From CAYMRB01 sp964392615 (GTDB taxonomy: Bacteria > Planctomycetota > UBA8108), in assembly GCA_964392615.1 (NCBI GenBank), contig CAYMRB010000286.1, positions 1 to 13,209 of the forward strand: DNA of 13,209 nt. The letters are read 5' to 3'. A program made the position numbers and the translations under genes. Positions 1 to 9,215 of the stretch are shown here, piece by piece (positions within the stretch are counted from its first letter, which is position 1; each line of letters starts with the position of its first letter). The notes under the pieces were generated by a model that was not told the DNA's origin, did no database searches, and was given only the letters and a program-made list of their open reading frames with translations.

Positions 1-466
1 CGTCGCCGGCATGCTCGAGGCGCCCGTCGCCGAGCCCGCGCAGCAGGATGACGCGCTCGTCGGCGATGTCCGCCGCAGCGACGTCCGCAAGCCCATCGCC
101 GTCGAGGTCCGCGACGGCGACGTCGCGCAACGACGGGCGTCCGGGTGTCGCCGCCGCTAGGTGCAGGATCTGAGCGTCGGGAAGCTCCCCGCGGCGTGCG
201 AGGATGACCGAGACGCTGCCGTCGAGATTCGCGACGACGAGATCGTCGAGTCCGTCGCCGTCGAGATCGCCCGTGGTGACGTTCTTCGGTCCCTCTTTCC
301 AGGACAGCGGGTTGCCTGCGGCGGGATCGCCGACGGCGATGCGCGTGGCGAGGTGAGGGTATGGCGAGTCGCCGACTTCCGCTGCGACCGGGAGGCCGAC
401 AGCGCATACGAGGAGCCACAGAATGCCCGGAGACACGACTCGGACGAGGGGGTGAACGGATCGCAT
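1..466 (-). CDS. Secreted FG-GAP/VCBS-repeat protein, N-terminal part (runs off left edge)
   Basis: The frame is open from an ATG at 464-466 to the window edge, giving 155 residues with the C-terminus missing. It starts with a signal peptide (charged MRSVHPLVRVV, hydrophobic GILWLLVCAVGLPVAA, cleavage expected after about residue 29). Two repeat units with calcium-binding loops of the DxDxDGxxD type follow: GDLDGDGLDDLVVANLDGS near residues 67-85 and VADLDGDGLADVAAADIADE near 118-137. Such repeats form beta-propeller blades in integrin-alpha-like and VCBS proteins, which are exported and often surface-located. A GAGG ribosome-binding site (475-478) sits 8 bases before the ATG. It lies 124 bases downstream of the propeller gene at 591-1973, behind a strong hairpin, so it may have its own promoter. 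The family is clear; the ligand or role cannot be told. Confidence 0.85.
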   Translation of the reverse strand, partial: MRSVHPLVRVVSPGILWLLVCAVGLPVAAEVGDSPYPHLATRIAVGDPAAGNPLSWKEGPKNVTTGDLDGDGLDDLVVANLDGSVSVILARRGELPDAQILHLAAATPGRPSLRDVAVADLDGDGLADVAAADIADERVILLRGLGDGRLEHAGD

Positions 467-539
467 CGTATAAACCTCGCTGCGTTGACTGAGAATGCCG
501 CCGTCGAAGTCGAACACGAAACGTCGCATGGGATCGCGC

Positions 540-576
540 CTCTCCCCCCACGGCGATCGCCGACGCGGGGGGAGAG
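540..576 (-). terminator. GC-rich hairpin, candidate transcription terminator
   Basis: Perfect 10-base arms CTCTCCCCCC (540-549) and GGGGGGAGAG (567-576) enclose a 17-base loop. The loop itself contains the palindrome CGGCGATCGCCG (551-562), so the structure can extend inward. It begins 14 bases after the stop codon of the upstream gene (591-1973) and before the next start at 466, which is the expected place for a terminator. There is no T-tract on either side, so it is not a textbook intrinsic terminator; it could instead be an mRNA-stabilising or processing hairpin. Confidence 0.5.
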
Positions 577-590
577 AGCACTGTATCCCG

Positions 591-1973
591 TCAGTCGGCG
601 AGCTCGAAGCGCGTCAGCGTTCCTCCGTCGCGCTGCAGCCCGACCCAGAGGAACCGGCCGTCGTTCGAGACCTGGAGCCCTTCCGGGCGGGCGCCGGCCT
701 CGACTCCGACGCTTCGTCGCGTGATGGCGGGCGGCATCGCGTCGCTCAGTGCGTCCGACGCGTCGATGAAGAGGACCGAGCCGCGATCCTCATCCTCCGG
801 TGCGCGCTCGATGTTGATCGCAGCGACGAAGCGTCCCGTGCGATCGACGATCTTCGCCGCGTTCGGGTCGAGTCGTGGCAGGCTGCGGATCGCCGCGGTC
901 TGCTCCGGCGACGGCTCCTCGCCCAGAGCCAGCTGCGGACAGCTCGCGACGCCGCTTCCGTCAAGCAGCGTCGGATCGACGTCGAAGATGCAGTGGGTCA
1001 CCGGCGCGGGAATCGCCTCCGGGCCCGCGCGCAGATCGACGACCGAGAACCCCGCCAGGTGCGGGTAATCACCATCCGCCTCGTTCGCGGCAATCAGAAA
1101 TGATCCGTCCGGAGAGACACCCATGCCGTCGGGCTCGACACCGACCGTTGCGTACTCCGGCTCCGCTCCGTCGTCGCTGACGTCGACGAGGAACCCGAAC
1201 GGCAGATGGACGACGTTGACGAGCGACAGTGTCGACATGTCGATCACCGCGATCGACGACTGCTCCTGCAGCGACACGAACGCGAGGCTGCCGTCCGGCG
1301 TGAACGTCACCGACTCCGGCTCGATGTCCTCGTTCTCCAGGCGCGCCTCTTCTCCGACGAAGAAGGGCTCGAAGTCTTGACGCTCGATCGACGCGACGAG
1401 TTCGAGGCGTCGGCTCTTTCCGTTTCTCGTGCGGCGCACCACCGTGAAGAAGTCGATCGCCTCGTACTTCTCGCCGGCGACGACGATCACCTGGCCGTCC
1501 GGCGACTGGCCGATGCCGTCCGCCGAGCCCGGCAGATCGTATCGATCGACCTGACCGCGCGGGCCGGTCAGCACGAGCTGGTTGCGATCGTGGAGGTCGT
1601 CGTCGCGCACGTTGGCGACGATGTAGGAGAGCCCCGGCCCGATGACCGCATCGGTGGCCTCGCCCGGTCCGAGTCGGATGACGGGCGGCTCGGCGAGCAC
1701 CTGTCCCGTCGGGCCCTCGAGGACCAGCAACGACATGTCCGAGTGGAATCCCTCGTTGCCGTTACCGAGATCGGGCATCTGGATCGGCGAGGTGGCGACG
1801 ACGAACGCACCGTCGTATGTGACGGCGAGCCCCTCGACTTGGTTGACGCGCAGGTCGAAGACGACGGTGTCGAGCACGAGGTCATCCGCGCGTAGCGCGC
1901 CGGAAAGCGCGCACGATGCGACGCAGGCCGCGACGATGCCGATGCCATGTGAGGTGGGTCTTGAGTACGACAT
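591..1973 (-). CDS. Secreted beta-propeller protein, choice-of-anchor I-like
   Basis: The gene encodes 460 residues. The start is fixed by a strong AGGAGGG site (1981-1987) 7 bases before the ATG; the frame stays open further upstream, but that part reads as Arg/Ser-rich nonsense. A Sec signal peptide covers about residues 1-29 (IGIVAACVASCALSGALRA, then DDL). The mature part consists of repeated propeller strands of the type SPDG.../TPDG... (for example GQSPDGQVIVVAGEKY, EPESVTFTPDGSLAFVSLQE near 218-237, SPDGSFLIAANEADGD near 288-303). The pair 'EPESVTF..DG..AFVSLQE' plus 'ANEADGD' matches the signature of the choice-of-anchor I propeller family, which includes proteins of the YVTN/phytase-like kind. 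No C-terminal sorting segment is visible; the protein ends GTLTRFELAD. It is probably periplasmic or released. Enzymatic activity is not evident. Alternatively it is a generic YVTN-type propeller. Confidence 0.85.
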   Translation of the reverse strand: MSYSRPTSHGIGIVAACVASCALSGALRADDLVLDTVVFDLRVNQVEGLAVTYDGAFVVATSPIQMPDLGNGNEGFHSDMSLLVLEGPTGQVLAEPPVIRLGPGEATDAVIGPGLSYIVANVRDDDLHDRNQLVLTGPRGQVDRYDLPGSADGIGQSPDGQVIVVAGEKYEAIDFFTVVRRTRNGKSRRLELVASIERQDFEPFFVGEEARLENEDIEPESVTFTPDGSLAFVSLQEQSSIAVIDMSTLSLVNVVHLPFGFLVDVSDDGAEPEYATVGVEPDGMGVSPDGSFLIAANEADGDYPHLAGFSVVDLRAGPEAIPAPVTHCIFDVDPTLLDGSGVASCPQLALGEEPSPEQTAAIRSLPRLDPNAAKIVDRTGRFVAAINIERAPEDEDRGSVLFIDASDALSDAMPPAITRRSVGVEAGARPEGLQVSNDGRFLWVGLQRDGGTLTRFELAD

Positions 1974-2210
1974 TCTTCGTCCCTCCTGAGAACGGTGATG
2001 GCTCCGAGACGCCACTTCGCCTGGAGACAAGCGAATGCCGGTGGCGATCTCGTTGAGCACTTTCGACGTCCGATTCGCGATGGCACGACGACACCGTGCG
2101 CGCGACGTGACGTCGCACGTTCCGGTAGATTGCACGGTTGCCCTCGGCCCCCTAGGCCCTCCGAAGAGAGCCGCTACGGTTCAGGTTTCATGACCACGTA
2201 TCCCCTCCGG
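1974..2210. other. Intergenic region (237 bases)
   Basis: This stretch separates the stop of the giant lipoprotein gene from the start of the propeller gene. It should hold the promoter of the latter. On the minus strand I see only the ribosome-binding site AGGAGGG (1981-1987) and a palindrome at 2102-2116; no convincing -35/-10 pair and no clear terminator hairpin with a T-tract. The frame of the downstream gene is open through part of it, but its composition there is not protein-like. Confidence 0.5.
2102..2116. repeat. Short perfect inverted repeat, possible operator
   Basis: GCGACGT-G-ACGTCGC is a perfect 7-base inverted repeat with a one-base centre, located about 130-145 bases upstream of the ATG of the propeller gene at 591-1973. 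The geometry suits a dimeric regulator. In DNA of this GC content, with frequent GACG/CGTC words, such palindromes also arise by chance, so this is only a candidate. Confidence 0.25.
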
Positions 2211-5200
2211 TCACGGGTTGTTCTGCCCCTCGCGTGTGAGGACTGCGAATCCCGGAACGGCGAGCGAAACGAGGATCTCGTCGATCTCGTCACCGGTGAC
2301 GTCGGCGCTCGCGAGAGCCTCTATGCCCGGACCGGCGAAGACAGGCAGCGGTGAGCGGAACTCGCCGTCGTCGATCGCGATGAACACGCTGACGTCGCCA
2401 CCTCGGAAACCGACCGCGACGTCGAGAAGACCATCGCCGTTCGCGTGGAACACCGCGATGTCCACCGGCTTGTCGGTCCAGTGGTTCGTGTCTTCGACCG
2501 ACAGTCCCGGCGAGAAGCCCACGCCTTCGATTTCCTGAGCTTGGTACACCGTCAGGCCCGCGTATTGGTCGTTTTCGACGTCGAACAACAGGATGTCGTC
2601 GAGCTGGCCGCGCTGGTGGATATCGGCGACGGTCACGACGGCATTCGATATTCCCTCGACGTCGTCAAGCGCCACGAGCGTGCCCGCGCACGGAGGATCG
2701 TCTCCGATCGCGTGGTAGAGCTTGCGTCCGTCCGTCGCCGCTATCAGCAGGCCGCCGACGGCGCTGCAGCCGGCGCCGCCGCTCGCGAGAGCGCGGCCGG
2801 CCGAGACGCTGACCAGTTCCTCGGCCGAGATGCTGACCAGATCGCCGTCCGCCGTATGCTCCGCGAACTCGGTGAACTCGGCGAGGATCTCCCCTCGGCC
2901 CGAGTCGGGATCGATCGCCGCCACGACGACGCGGTCGTGGAGGCCGATGACGAGCACCGGGCCTCGATCGAGCTCGACGATGTCCCAGTCGACGAGCGGG
3001 CCGTCGAAGCCATCAGAGAACCCCTCGACTCGCGGGCCGAAGCCCTCCGCGAGATGGCATTCCTCCAGGAGGCACGGCCGGCCCATGCGGATCGACACTG
3101 CCCCGGTCTTCGGCTCGTGAAGTAGCAGGTCGGGCACGTTGTCCCGTCCGACGACGTCGCCGAGCAGCACGGCGTCCGCCGCGAGCTTCGGCTCATCGAT
3201 CAACAGTGGGTGCCGCTCGACGCGGCTGTCCAGCGCGCGAATCCGCACGAGCTCTCGAGGCTCGAGGTCGGCGGGGAGGTACTGGAGATCGACGGCGGGC
3301 TTCTGCTCGAGGCGATTGCCGTCCTCGACGATGAACGCGTTCAAGACGCCGTCGGCCAGAGCGATGCTGGCGAATCCCGCGCGGGTGCCCACTCGTTCCG
3401 GCGGAACGAGATGCTCGGGGGGCTTCTGCTGGAACGACGTCTCGCCGATCGCGCGCTCCTCGAACAGGATGATCTGCTGCCGGGTTCGGCTGACGACCGC
3501 GAAGCGTGCGGGATCGTCGTTTGTCCACGCGATCCCCTTCGGGTTGCCGATCGAGCCGACGACCTCCGCCTCCCAACCGTCGCCGAATCGACGCAGGACG
3601 ACGATGCTGCCCTCGTCCTCGTCGGTGACGACAAGGTCGAGATCCGTGCCTCTCTCGCGCAGGTCGGTGACGACGAACTCTTCGGGGTCGACGCCGTCGT
3701 AGAGCGGCGCTCCCGGCGGGCCGATCTGCAGCACGCGACCGGGGATGGCGTCACGGGAGTAGGCGCGCTCGTCCGCTCTCTCGGGATCGACGCCTTCCTC
3801 CTCGAACTCCTCCGGCGACAGGACGCGCACGGGATACGCGACGACGGTGAGGTCGTTGGCCACGACGAGGAAGCGCGGCGACTGATCGAAGGGCATGTCC
3901 GTGCGGAAACCTGCAGGGTGGACGGTCTCGACGCCACCGCCATTGCCGACGATCGACAAGGCCGGAATCGGGGCCGAAGCGTCGTCGTCGAGCTCAAAGA
4001 AGAACGGTTCCGATGGATCGGCAAGCGCAGCCGTGTTACCGAACAGCACGTCCAGTCGACCCCTGCCGTGCTTGTCCTCTTTCGTGCACGCGACGAGCAG
4101 ATCGAGCGCACCGTCGCCGTTGAGGTCGACCAGATCGATGCCGCGCGGCCGCTCGTCGACGCGGAAGAACTGAACGACGCGATCCTGGAGCGGGTTCAGC
4201 ACGAGCATCGCGTAGTGGGACTTACGCATCGACAGGACCAGGTCGGGCGCGCCGTTTCCGTCGATGTCGGCGCTCGCCATCCGACCGATATCGAAATAGG
4301 AGTGTCCCAAGTCGTCGGGCCGCGCGGCCGACACGTCGCCTTCACCGAACAGGCGACCCTCCACGTGGAACCGGGAACCGAGGGAGCAGCCGCGGTCGCG
4401 CGCCCAGAACACGGCGTTCCCGGACTCGACCACGACGTCGTCGCCGTTCTCGCCGTCGAGATTGACCGTGATCAGGCTTCCGAGGTCGACGTGATCGCCG
4501 AACCCGCGCAGGCGTTCGGTCAGCAGGCGGTCGTCGTCGCAGCGCACGGCCCTCCCGTCGAACGGATCGAGGTAGACGAAGACCAGCTCGAGGTCACGAT
4601 CGGCCGTCACCAGGAACTCGGCGACGGACGCGTCGGGGCACGCGCCCTCGTCACGGGGTGAGCACTCGCTGGCACCGGCGCGCGAAACGCCCCAGGCGAG
4701 GTGCGTCAGCTCGGTCGTGATGACCGGGTTCTCGCCGTCGGAGCTACCCTGCCGGTAGAGCAGCGCTCGCTCGAGTCGGCTGGTCGTCTCGTCACCGTTT
4801 TCGTCCAGCGGTGGACGCTCGCCGAGAAGAACGGTCAGGGTGGACGGCAGGTTCGACTGATCGCTGTCGGCGACGACGACGACATCGTCTCGACCGTCCC
4901 GGTCGAGATCTCCCACCGCGAGGCTGCGCCCGTGTCCCGGAATGCCGAAGGTGTACGTATGGTCGAGCTCGAGCCCGTCGTCGTCGGCGTACATGATCGC
5001 GACGAAGCCGTCGTCCGCGGTGACCATGCCGAGCGTGCGAGCGCCGAGAGCGCGGCCTCCCGCGATCCTCTTGCCGCCGGGAAGCCGAATCGCGTCGACC
5101 GCCGTCGCGCGCAGGGCGAACGGACCGGACCCGCCTCCCACGCGTGCGAGCGAGAACGCGGGATCCTCCACGCCTGGCAGGCTCGGAGGTTCATCCGGAC

Positions 5201-7332
5201 CGACGACCCGAATCTTGATCGAGCTGTGCGCTCGAATAACGAGGATCTCGGGATACGGGTCGAGGTCGAATCGCATCGCATCGCTCGATTCGATGGGGCC
5301 GGTAGCGGAGCGAATCTGGAGTGAACACTCCTCGACGAAGCCCGCTTCGCCGCGCAGGAACAGCACGAGGGTGCGTCGCGTCACGCCCGCCTCGTCGACG
5401 CGATCGCACATCACGGCGAGGTCGCTGTGCCCGCCGAGGTCCGCGTCGAAGTTCGCCACCGCAAGACCGCGCGGCGCGCGAACCTCCACCGTCTCCCGGC
5501 TGCCGTCGCCCAGCACGATCTCCACCGTGTCGAGCTCGTGGAAGACGATCGCCACGTCCGGCAGTCCATCGGTATCGAAATCACCGACCTCGAGATCGAA
5601 CGGCGCATCGCCGTCCTCCAACAGCTGCAGGAGCGGCAGCAGAGCGCCGCCGGCACTCGGGCTCGCGGGCCCCACCCTCGGCTGGTCGCCTTCGAAGCTC
5701 ACGATGTCGATTTCCGTCGCGGTCTCGCTCGTCGAGACGACGCGGAGGTCGTCGAGCTCCGAGTCGGGTCGGCGGGTCACCAGGAGCCCGAGCGGTCGGA
5801 CTCCCTCTTCGAGCGGGACGGTCATGCGTTGCGAGAACGACCCGGCGCCGTCGCCTACGAAGACGGTGATCCGCTCGCTCTCCTGCGTCACGACCGCTGC
5901 GTCGAGAGGGTCTTCGTCGCGGAGCGCGCCGGGATCCGCGACGAAGTGCCCGAGGACAACCTCCCGCGGCGTGCCGTCGAGGGCTTCGAAAGGCCCGACG
6001 AAGCGCGTGGTCGGGTCGTGAAGAACGACGGGGTCACGGAGCACGGCCCACAGCCCGTTCGGGTTTCGCAGCACCAGGAAGACGGGGCCGACGTGGCGCT
6101 CGTCACGCTCCGGCCCCTGGAGCGCCTCGTTGATGTCGACCTCGTACCTCAGGCTCGTCGGTCCGTCGATGCTGGCATCAGGGCGTCGCGGCGGCAGCGG
6201 GCGTGTCCACTCGAGCGTGTCCAGGTCCTCCGGCAGGTCGGGGCGCAATTCGTCAACGTAGGGTGCGGCGACAGCCCGCACGAACGCGAGATGCGTCGCC
6301 TGATCGCTTTCCGTCCGCCCCCGGAAGCCGTTGCCCGACACGAGGAGCGACGCCCTTCTGTCGTTCTCGAACGCCGTTGGCGAGGCGGCGACTGGACGTG
6401 GAAGACGATTGTCGATCCGGATGACCCCGGTGCAGCAGCGCGGCCCGCGGAGAACTTGACGCGCCGCGACCTCCAGACGGCAGTCGACGACTTGGTCGGG
6501 AAGCGCCTGGGCGGAGTTCCAGTACAGGCGAGCGCCATCCGGTGAGCGCTCGAACGGCTCCCCATCCATCTCGCGCGTGTTGCCGAGCGGGTCGGTGACC
6601 ACCGCTCGCAGCTCGATCGTCGGAAGGGCCTGCGTGCCGAGGGGATCATGCCCTTGCGGCGGATCGGCCGTATCGGCGAGGTCGACGGCGATTCCGAGCT
6701 CGACGATGTTTTCGTAGGTGCCGTCCGCGTTGATCCGGCCGAGCGGCTCCTGCTCCGGCGTTGCGGTGATCGTCACCGTCGGCAGCGGCGTGTTGTCGAC
6801 GAGAAAGGGGCGGGACTCCTCGCGCTCGGAGCCGATGAGAACGACGAACGTCGTCGACAGTGCCTGGATACCCTCCTCGACCGTGTCCCAGTCGACCCGG
6901 AAGACGTTCTCGCCGTCCGCGTCGATCTCCCACGCCGACTCTGCGATCGGCGTTCCGAACGGTCGTCGCGGTCGCGTGTCGATTGCCGTCGGCGGTCGTG
7001 TACAGGAACTGCGGCGGAAACGTACCGCTCCGCGACGGGGAGCGCAGCGTGACCTGGAACTGGATCCGCCCCGCCTTCGCTCCGTCGGTGTCGCTGGAGG
7101 GCTCGATGCCGTCGCACCCGCAATCCTCCTGCGTCTCGCCGAACGGGCTTTCCGCGACACTCGGCAAGCTATCGACGAGCTCGATCGAGATCGAAGCGGT
7201 CAGCGGCGCGTCACCGCTCGATGAGTCGGACGTCGCTGCGACGCCGGCGGCCGTGCCGGCTACCCACAGACAACCAGGCAGGCACATCGCGGCGAGTGCG
7301 AGGACGGCGGAGTATCCGGTGTGACGAGTCAT
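2211..7332 (-). CDS. Giant FG-GAP/VCBS-repeat lipoprotein (one-base frameshift near 6960)
   Basis: About 1706 residues if one extra base near 6960 is ignored. Residues 1 to about 122 are read from the ATG at 7330-7332 and start with a lipoprotein signal: MTRHTGYSAVLALAAM, then lipobox LPGC with Cys near 21. The rest is read in the next frame from about AESAWEIDADGENVF to the TGA at 2211-2213. The N-terminal 350 residues look like Ig/TIG-type beta domains (VDNTPLPTVTITATP, VAASPTAFENDRRASLLVSG). From about residue 580 on there are many FG-GAP/VCBS-like blades with calcium loops: GDFDTDGLPD (~582), GDLDRDGRDD (~805), SADIDGNGAPD (~1020), LVDLNGDGALD (~1067), ANGDGLLD (~1630). Several close Cys pairs suggest disulfides outside the cytoplasm. 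The protein is probably anchored in a membrane and exposed to the periplasm or surface. It starts 27 bases after the phosphatase stop, so it is likely the last gene of that operon. Ligand and function are unknown. Confidence 0.85.
6955..6990 (-). other. Frameshift site within the giant lipoprotein gene
   Basis: Upstream of this point the protein-like frame is that of the ATG at 7332 (ending FPPQFLYTTADGNRHATATT); downstream it is the next frame (PIAESAWEIDADGENVFRV). Outside these limits each frame turns into Arg-rich nonsense. Removing a single base fuses the frames, for example the G opposite 6960, giving TATTFGTPIAESAW. The total span of 5122 bases is 3n+1, as expected for one extra base. 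Sequencing or assembly error is the simplest cause, since the remaining 1,580 codons are intact. Confidence 0.8.
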
Positions 7333-7359
7333 GAAACGTTGAACTCTCGTGCGAAGCTT

Positions 7360-8262
7360 CTACCCGTAGAACTCGGTGTGAACCAAGAGCGTTGCGTGGA
7401 TGTCTTCCCTGTCGTACGACGAGCTGAGCTGCAGCAGACGCGCTGCCATCCCGTCCCGCACGGAGGTTCTCGCGTACTCGACCGCGTCGGCACGACAGAA
7501 GGTCGCGACTCGCTCGAGGACGATCAGCCCGGCCGCGAGAACTTCGCGGCGCGCCGGCTCGAGGGATGTTGGCGCGCCATGCTCTACGACGCTGCGGATC
7601 CGCGCGCGGAGCTGATCGACGCCGACAACATCGCTCTCGCAGATGCGCGCCATCGCTTTGGCGGTGCCGCCTGTCGCGAGCAACCGTGACTTCGACACGA
7701 GCGGCAGCCGGTCGATCTGGCGATGGCAGTACTCCTCGTGTCGGTGGATCACGTCCTCCGGGGTGGAGTCCGCCGCGTTGACGCGCAGGTGGTTGCGAAT
7801 GGCGCCGAGCTTGAGGCTCGATGCTCCTCGCATGAGGCCGCCTTGAATCCACGCCCACTCGGTCGTTGCGCCGCCGAGATCGACCAGGAAGACCGGTTCG
7901 GCCCCGTCCGCCTCGAAGCCCTGCGCCATCAGCTTGGCCTCGCGCTTGCCACTGATGACGCGCAGCCGGACTCCCGTCTCGCGTTTCAGCTGCGTGGCCA
8001 GGCTCTCTCGCGACGGGATCTCGCGGAAGACCCCCGTCGCGACGTTGAGCCGAATCGGCGTGCTCATCGCCGGTACGTGCTGGACCGTGTCGATCACCTC
8101 GCGTACGCCCTGCTCGTCGATGCGGTCGTTCCTGAAATAGTCGTGAGCGACGCGCCACGGAAACTTGCGAGTCTTCATGACGTCGCCGCTGCCAGGCTGC
8201 ACCCGGTAGTACTTCAGCGAGTTCGACCCGAACTCGAGCAGCTCGAATGGAGCGTCGGTCAT
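7360..8262 (-). CDS. Ppx/GppA-family phosphatase, short single-unit form
   Basis: The gene encodes 300 residues. It belongs to the exopolyphosphatase/guanosine pentaphosphate phosphohydrolase family of the actin-like ATPase fold, which removes the terminal phosphate of polyphosphate or converts pppGpp to ppGpp in the cytoplasm. Visible motifs: phosphate loop EFGSNSLKYYRV near residues 10-21 (usual D replaced by E), SGKREAKLMAQGF near 104-116 carrying the conserved catalytic-region Glu, the second phosphate motif DLGGATTEWAWI near 128-139, LKLGAIRN, ATGGTAKAMARI near 196-207, and the C-terminal SVRDGMAARLL. There is no C-terminal HD or extra domain, as in short actinobacterial-type Ppx proteins. 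The start is supported by AGGAGGGGG (8267-8275) and by the ATGA overlap with the FHA gene upstream. Whether polyphosphate or pppGpp is the substrate cannot be read from the sequence. The gene ends with a TAG stop. Confidence 0.92.
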   Translation of the reverse strand: MTDAPFELLEFGSNSLKYYRVQPGSGDVMKTRKFPWRVAHDYFRNDRIDEQGVREVIDTVQHVPAMSTPIRLNVATGVFREIPSRESLATQLKRETGVRLRVISGKREAKLMAQGFEADGAEPVFLVDLGGATTEWAWIQGGLMRGASSLKLGAIRNHLRVNAADSTPEDVIHRHEEYCHRQIDRLPLVSKSRLLATGGTAKAMARICESDVVGVDQLRARIRSVVEHGAPTSLEPARREVLAAGLIVLERVATFCRADAVEYARTSVRDGMAARLLQLSSSYDREDIHATLLVHTEFYG

Positions 8263-9215
8263 GATTCCCCCTCCTGCAATCCCTCGTCTCGTCCGCGCTC
8301 GCGCCAGGAGCCGAGCCAGTGCGTCAGCCGGATGCTGGACGACCGTGTCTTGGCCGCTAACCGTACGCAGACGACGCGCCAGAAAAGCGGTGTCACCAGC
8401 GAGCTTTCGACCAGGAGTTCGCCCAGATTCTGGCCGAGCTGCGAGCGGTCGCGGGTGAGTCTCCGTAACGCGGAACGACTCACTCCGCTCTGCGCGGCGA
8501 CGTATCGAATCAGCCTCCGTCGCGGTATGTGCACCAGAGGATCGTCGGTCGGTTCGCCGGTCGCGTCGAAATCGTACAGAAACAGGAGCTGCGCGCTCCC
8601 GAGCAGTAGCACCGAGTTGCTCGGCAACGCGACGGGCTCGTCGACCGACTCCTGCCGCTCGTTGAGAAGCGGCAGATGTTGCGGGCATCGCGGCTCGACG
8701 GTGAATCGACCGTCGCTGGCGAGAATCGCTGCCTGCTCCTCCGGAGCGTTCGCATCGGTGAGTCTGATCTCGCAATACGGGGCGCTGCCGATCAACACGC
8801 GTGAGCCCGCGATCGGCCGCCGCCGCACGATTTCCCCCTCGAGCAGGAGCGCGCGAGCATTCGCCTGGGACGCGAACGACGCATCGCGCAGGCGCGTCTT
8901 CGGGTCATCGCTCTCGCCGTACAGCCGGCAGATCGCCCGCACTTGGCCGAATCGGAGCACGTCGCCGTCTCGCAGGCGGGCCTGCGTTCCCACCTTCAAC
9001 GGCCGATCGTTCAGGAAGGTCCCGAACGTGCTGCCCACGTCCTCGATCACGAGAGCCGGTCCATGACGTCGGATCAGCGCGTGACGACGGGAGACCGTGC
9101 GGTCGTCGATGAAGATCGTCTCATCGGGGGAGCGACCGACGGACGTGAGCGCTTCCCGCGGCGAGATCTCCCGCGGTGGCACGACTCCGTCCAGTATCAC
9201 GATCTGCATGGTCAT
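8259..9215 (-). CDS. FHA-domain protein with second degenerate FHA-like domain
   Basis: The gene encodes 318 residues with no signal peptide or membrane segment, so a cytoplasmic protein. Residues about 23-100 form a canonical FHA phosphothreonine-binding domain: VGRSPDETIFIDD, TVSRRHALIRRHG and EDVGSTFGTFLND carry the Gly-Arg-Ser, Ser-x-x-His and Gly-Ser-Thr-x-Gly-Thr signature. A second FHA-like unit (about 133-215; SRVLIGSAPYCEIRLTDAN) keeps the fold pattern but has lost the SxxH ligand residues (APEEQAAI). The C-terminal 80 residues are basic and helical; LGQNLGELLVESSLVTPLFW resembles the 'LGELLVExGLIT' core of MshEN-type c-di-GMP domains, though the match is short. The start overlaps the lipoprotein stop (ATGA, 9212-9215); a second ATG at 9207-9209 is possible. 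In this operon it is the natural reader of the upstream kinase's phosphothreonine marks; that link is inferred. Confidence 0.9.
   Translation of the reverse strand: MTMQIVILDGVVPPREISPREALTSVGRSPDETIFIDDRTVSRRHALIRRHGPALVIEDVGSTFGTFLNDRPLKVGTQARLRDGDVLRFGQVRAICRLYGESDDPKTRLRDASFASQANARALLLEGEIVRRRPIAGSRVLIGSAPYCEIRLTDANAPEEQAAILASDGRFTVEPRCPQHLPLLNERQESVDEPVALPSNSVLLLGSAQLLFLYDFDATGEPTDDPLVHIPRRRLIRYVAAQSGVSRSALRRLTRDRSQLGQNLGELLVESSLVTPLFWRVVCVRLAAKTRSSSIRLTHWLGSWRERGRDEGLQEGES
8267..8275 (-). promoter_or_regulatory. Strong ribosome-binding site of the Ppx/GppA gene
   Basis: AGGAGGGGG lies inside the end of the FHA gene, with 7 bases between AGGAGG and the ATG at 8260-8262. It settles the start at this ATG, although the same frame is open for another 500 bases upstream, where it only shadows the FHA gene. 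Confidence 0.8.

Noticed and set aside
1974..2135. N-terminal extension of the choice-of-anchor I-like protein
   Set aside because: It would place the signal peptide internally; AGGAGGG at 1981-1987 points to the ATG at 1971-1973.
3210..4661. Long plus-strand open frame (483 codons) opposite the giant lipoprotein gene
   Set aside because: Its translation is Arg/Val/Asp-rich without domains and mirrors the codon pattern of the minus-strand FG-GAP gene; long antisense frames are expected at this GC content.
5427..6545. Plus-strand open frame (372 codons)
   Set aside because: It is antisense to the intact FG-GAP gene, with composition typical of a shadow frame and no domain seen.
8263..8775. 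N-terminal extension of the Ppx/GppA frame
   Set aside because: It overlaps the FHA gene, reads as Arg-rich nonsense, and the internal ATG has a strong ribosome-binding site at 8267-8275.
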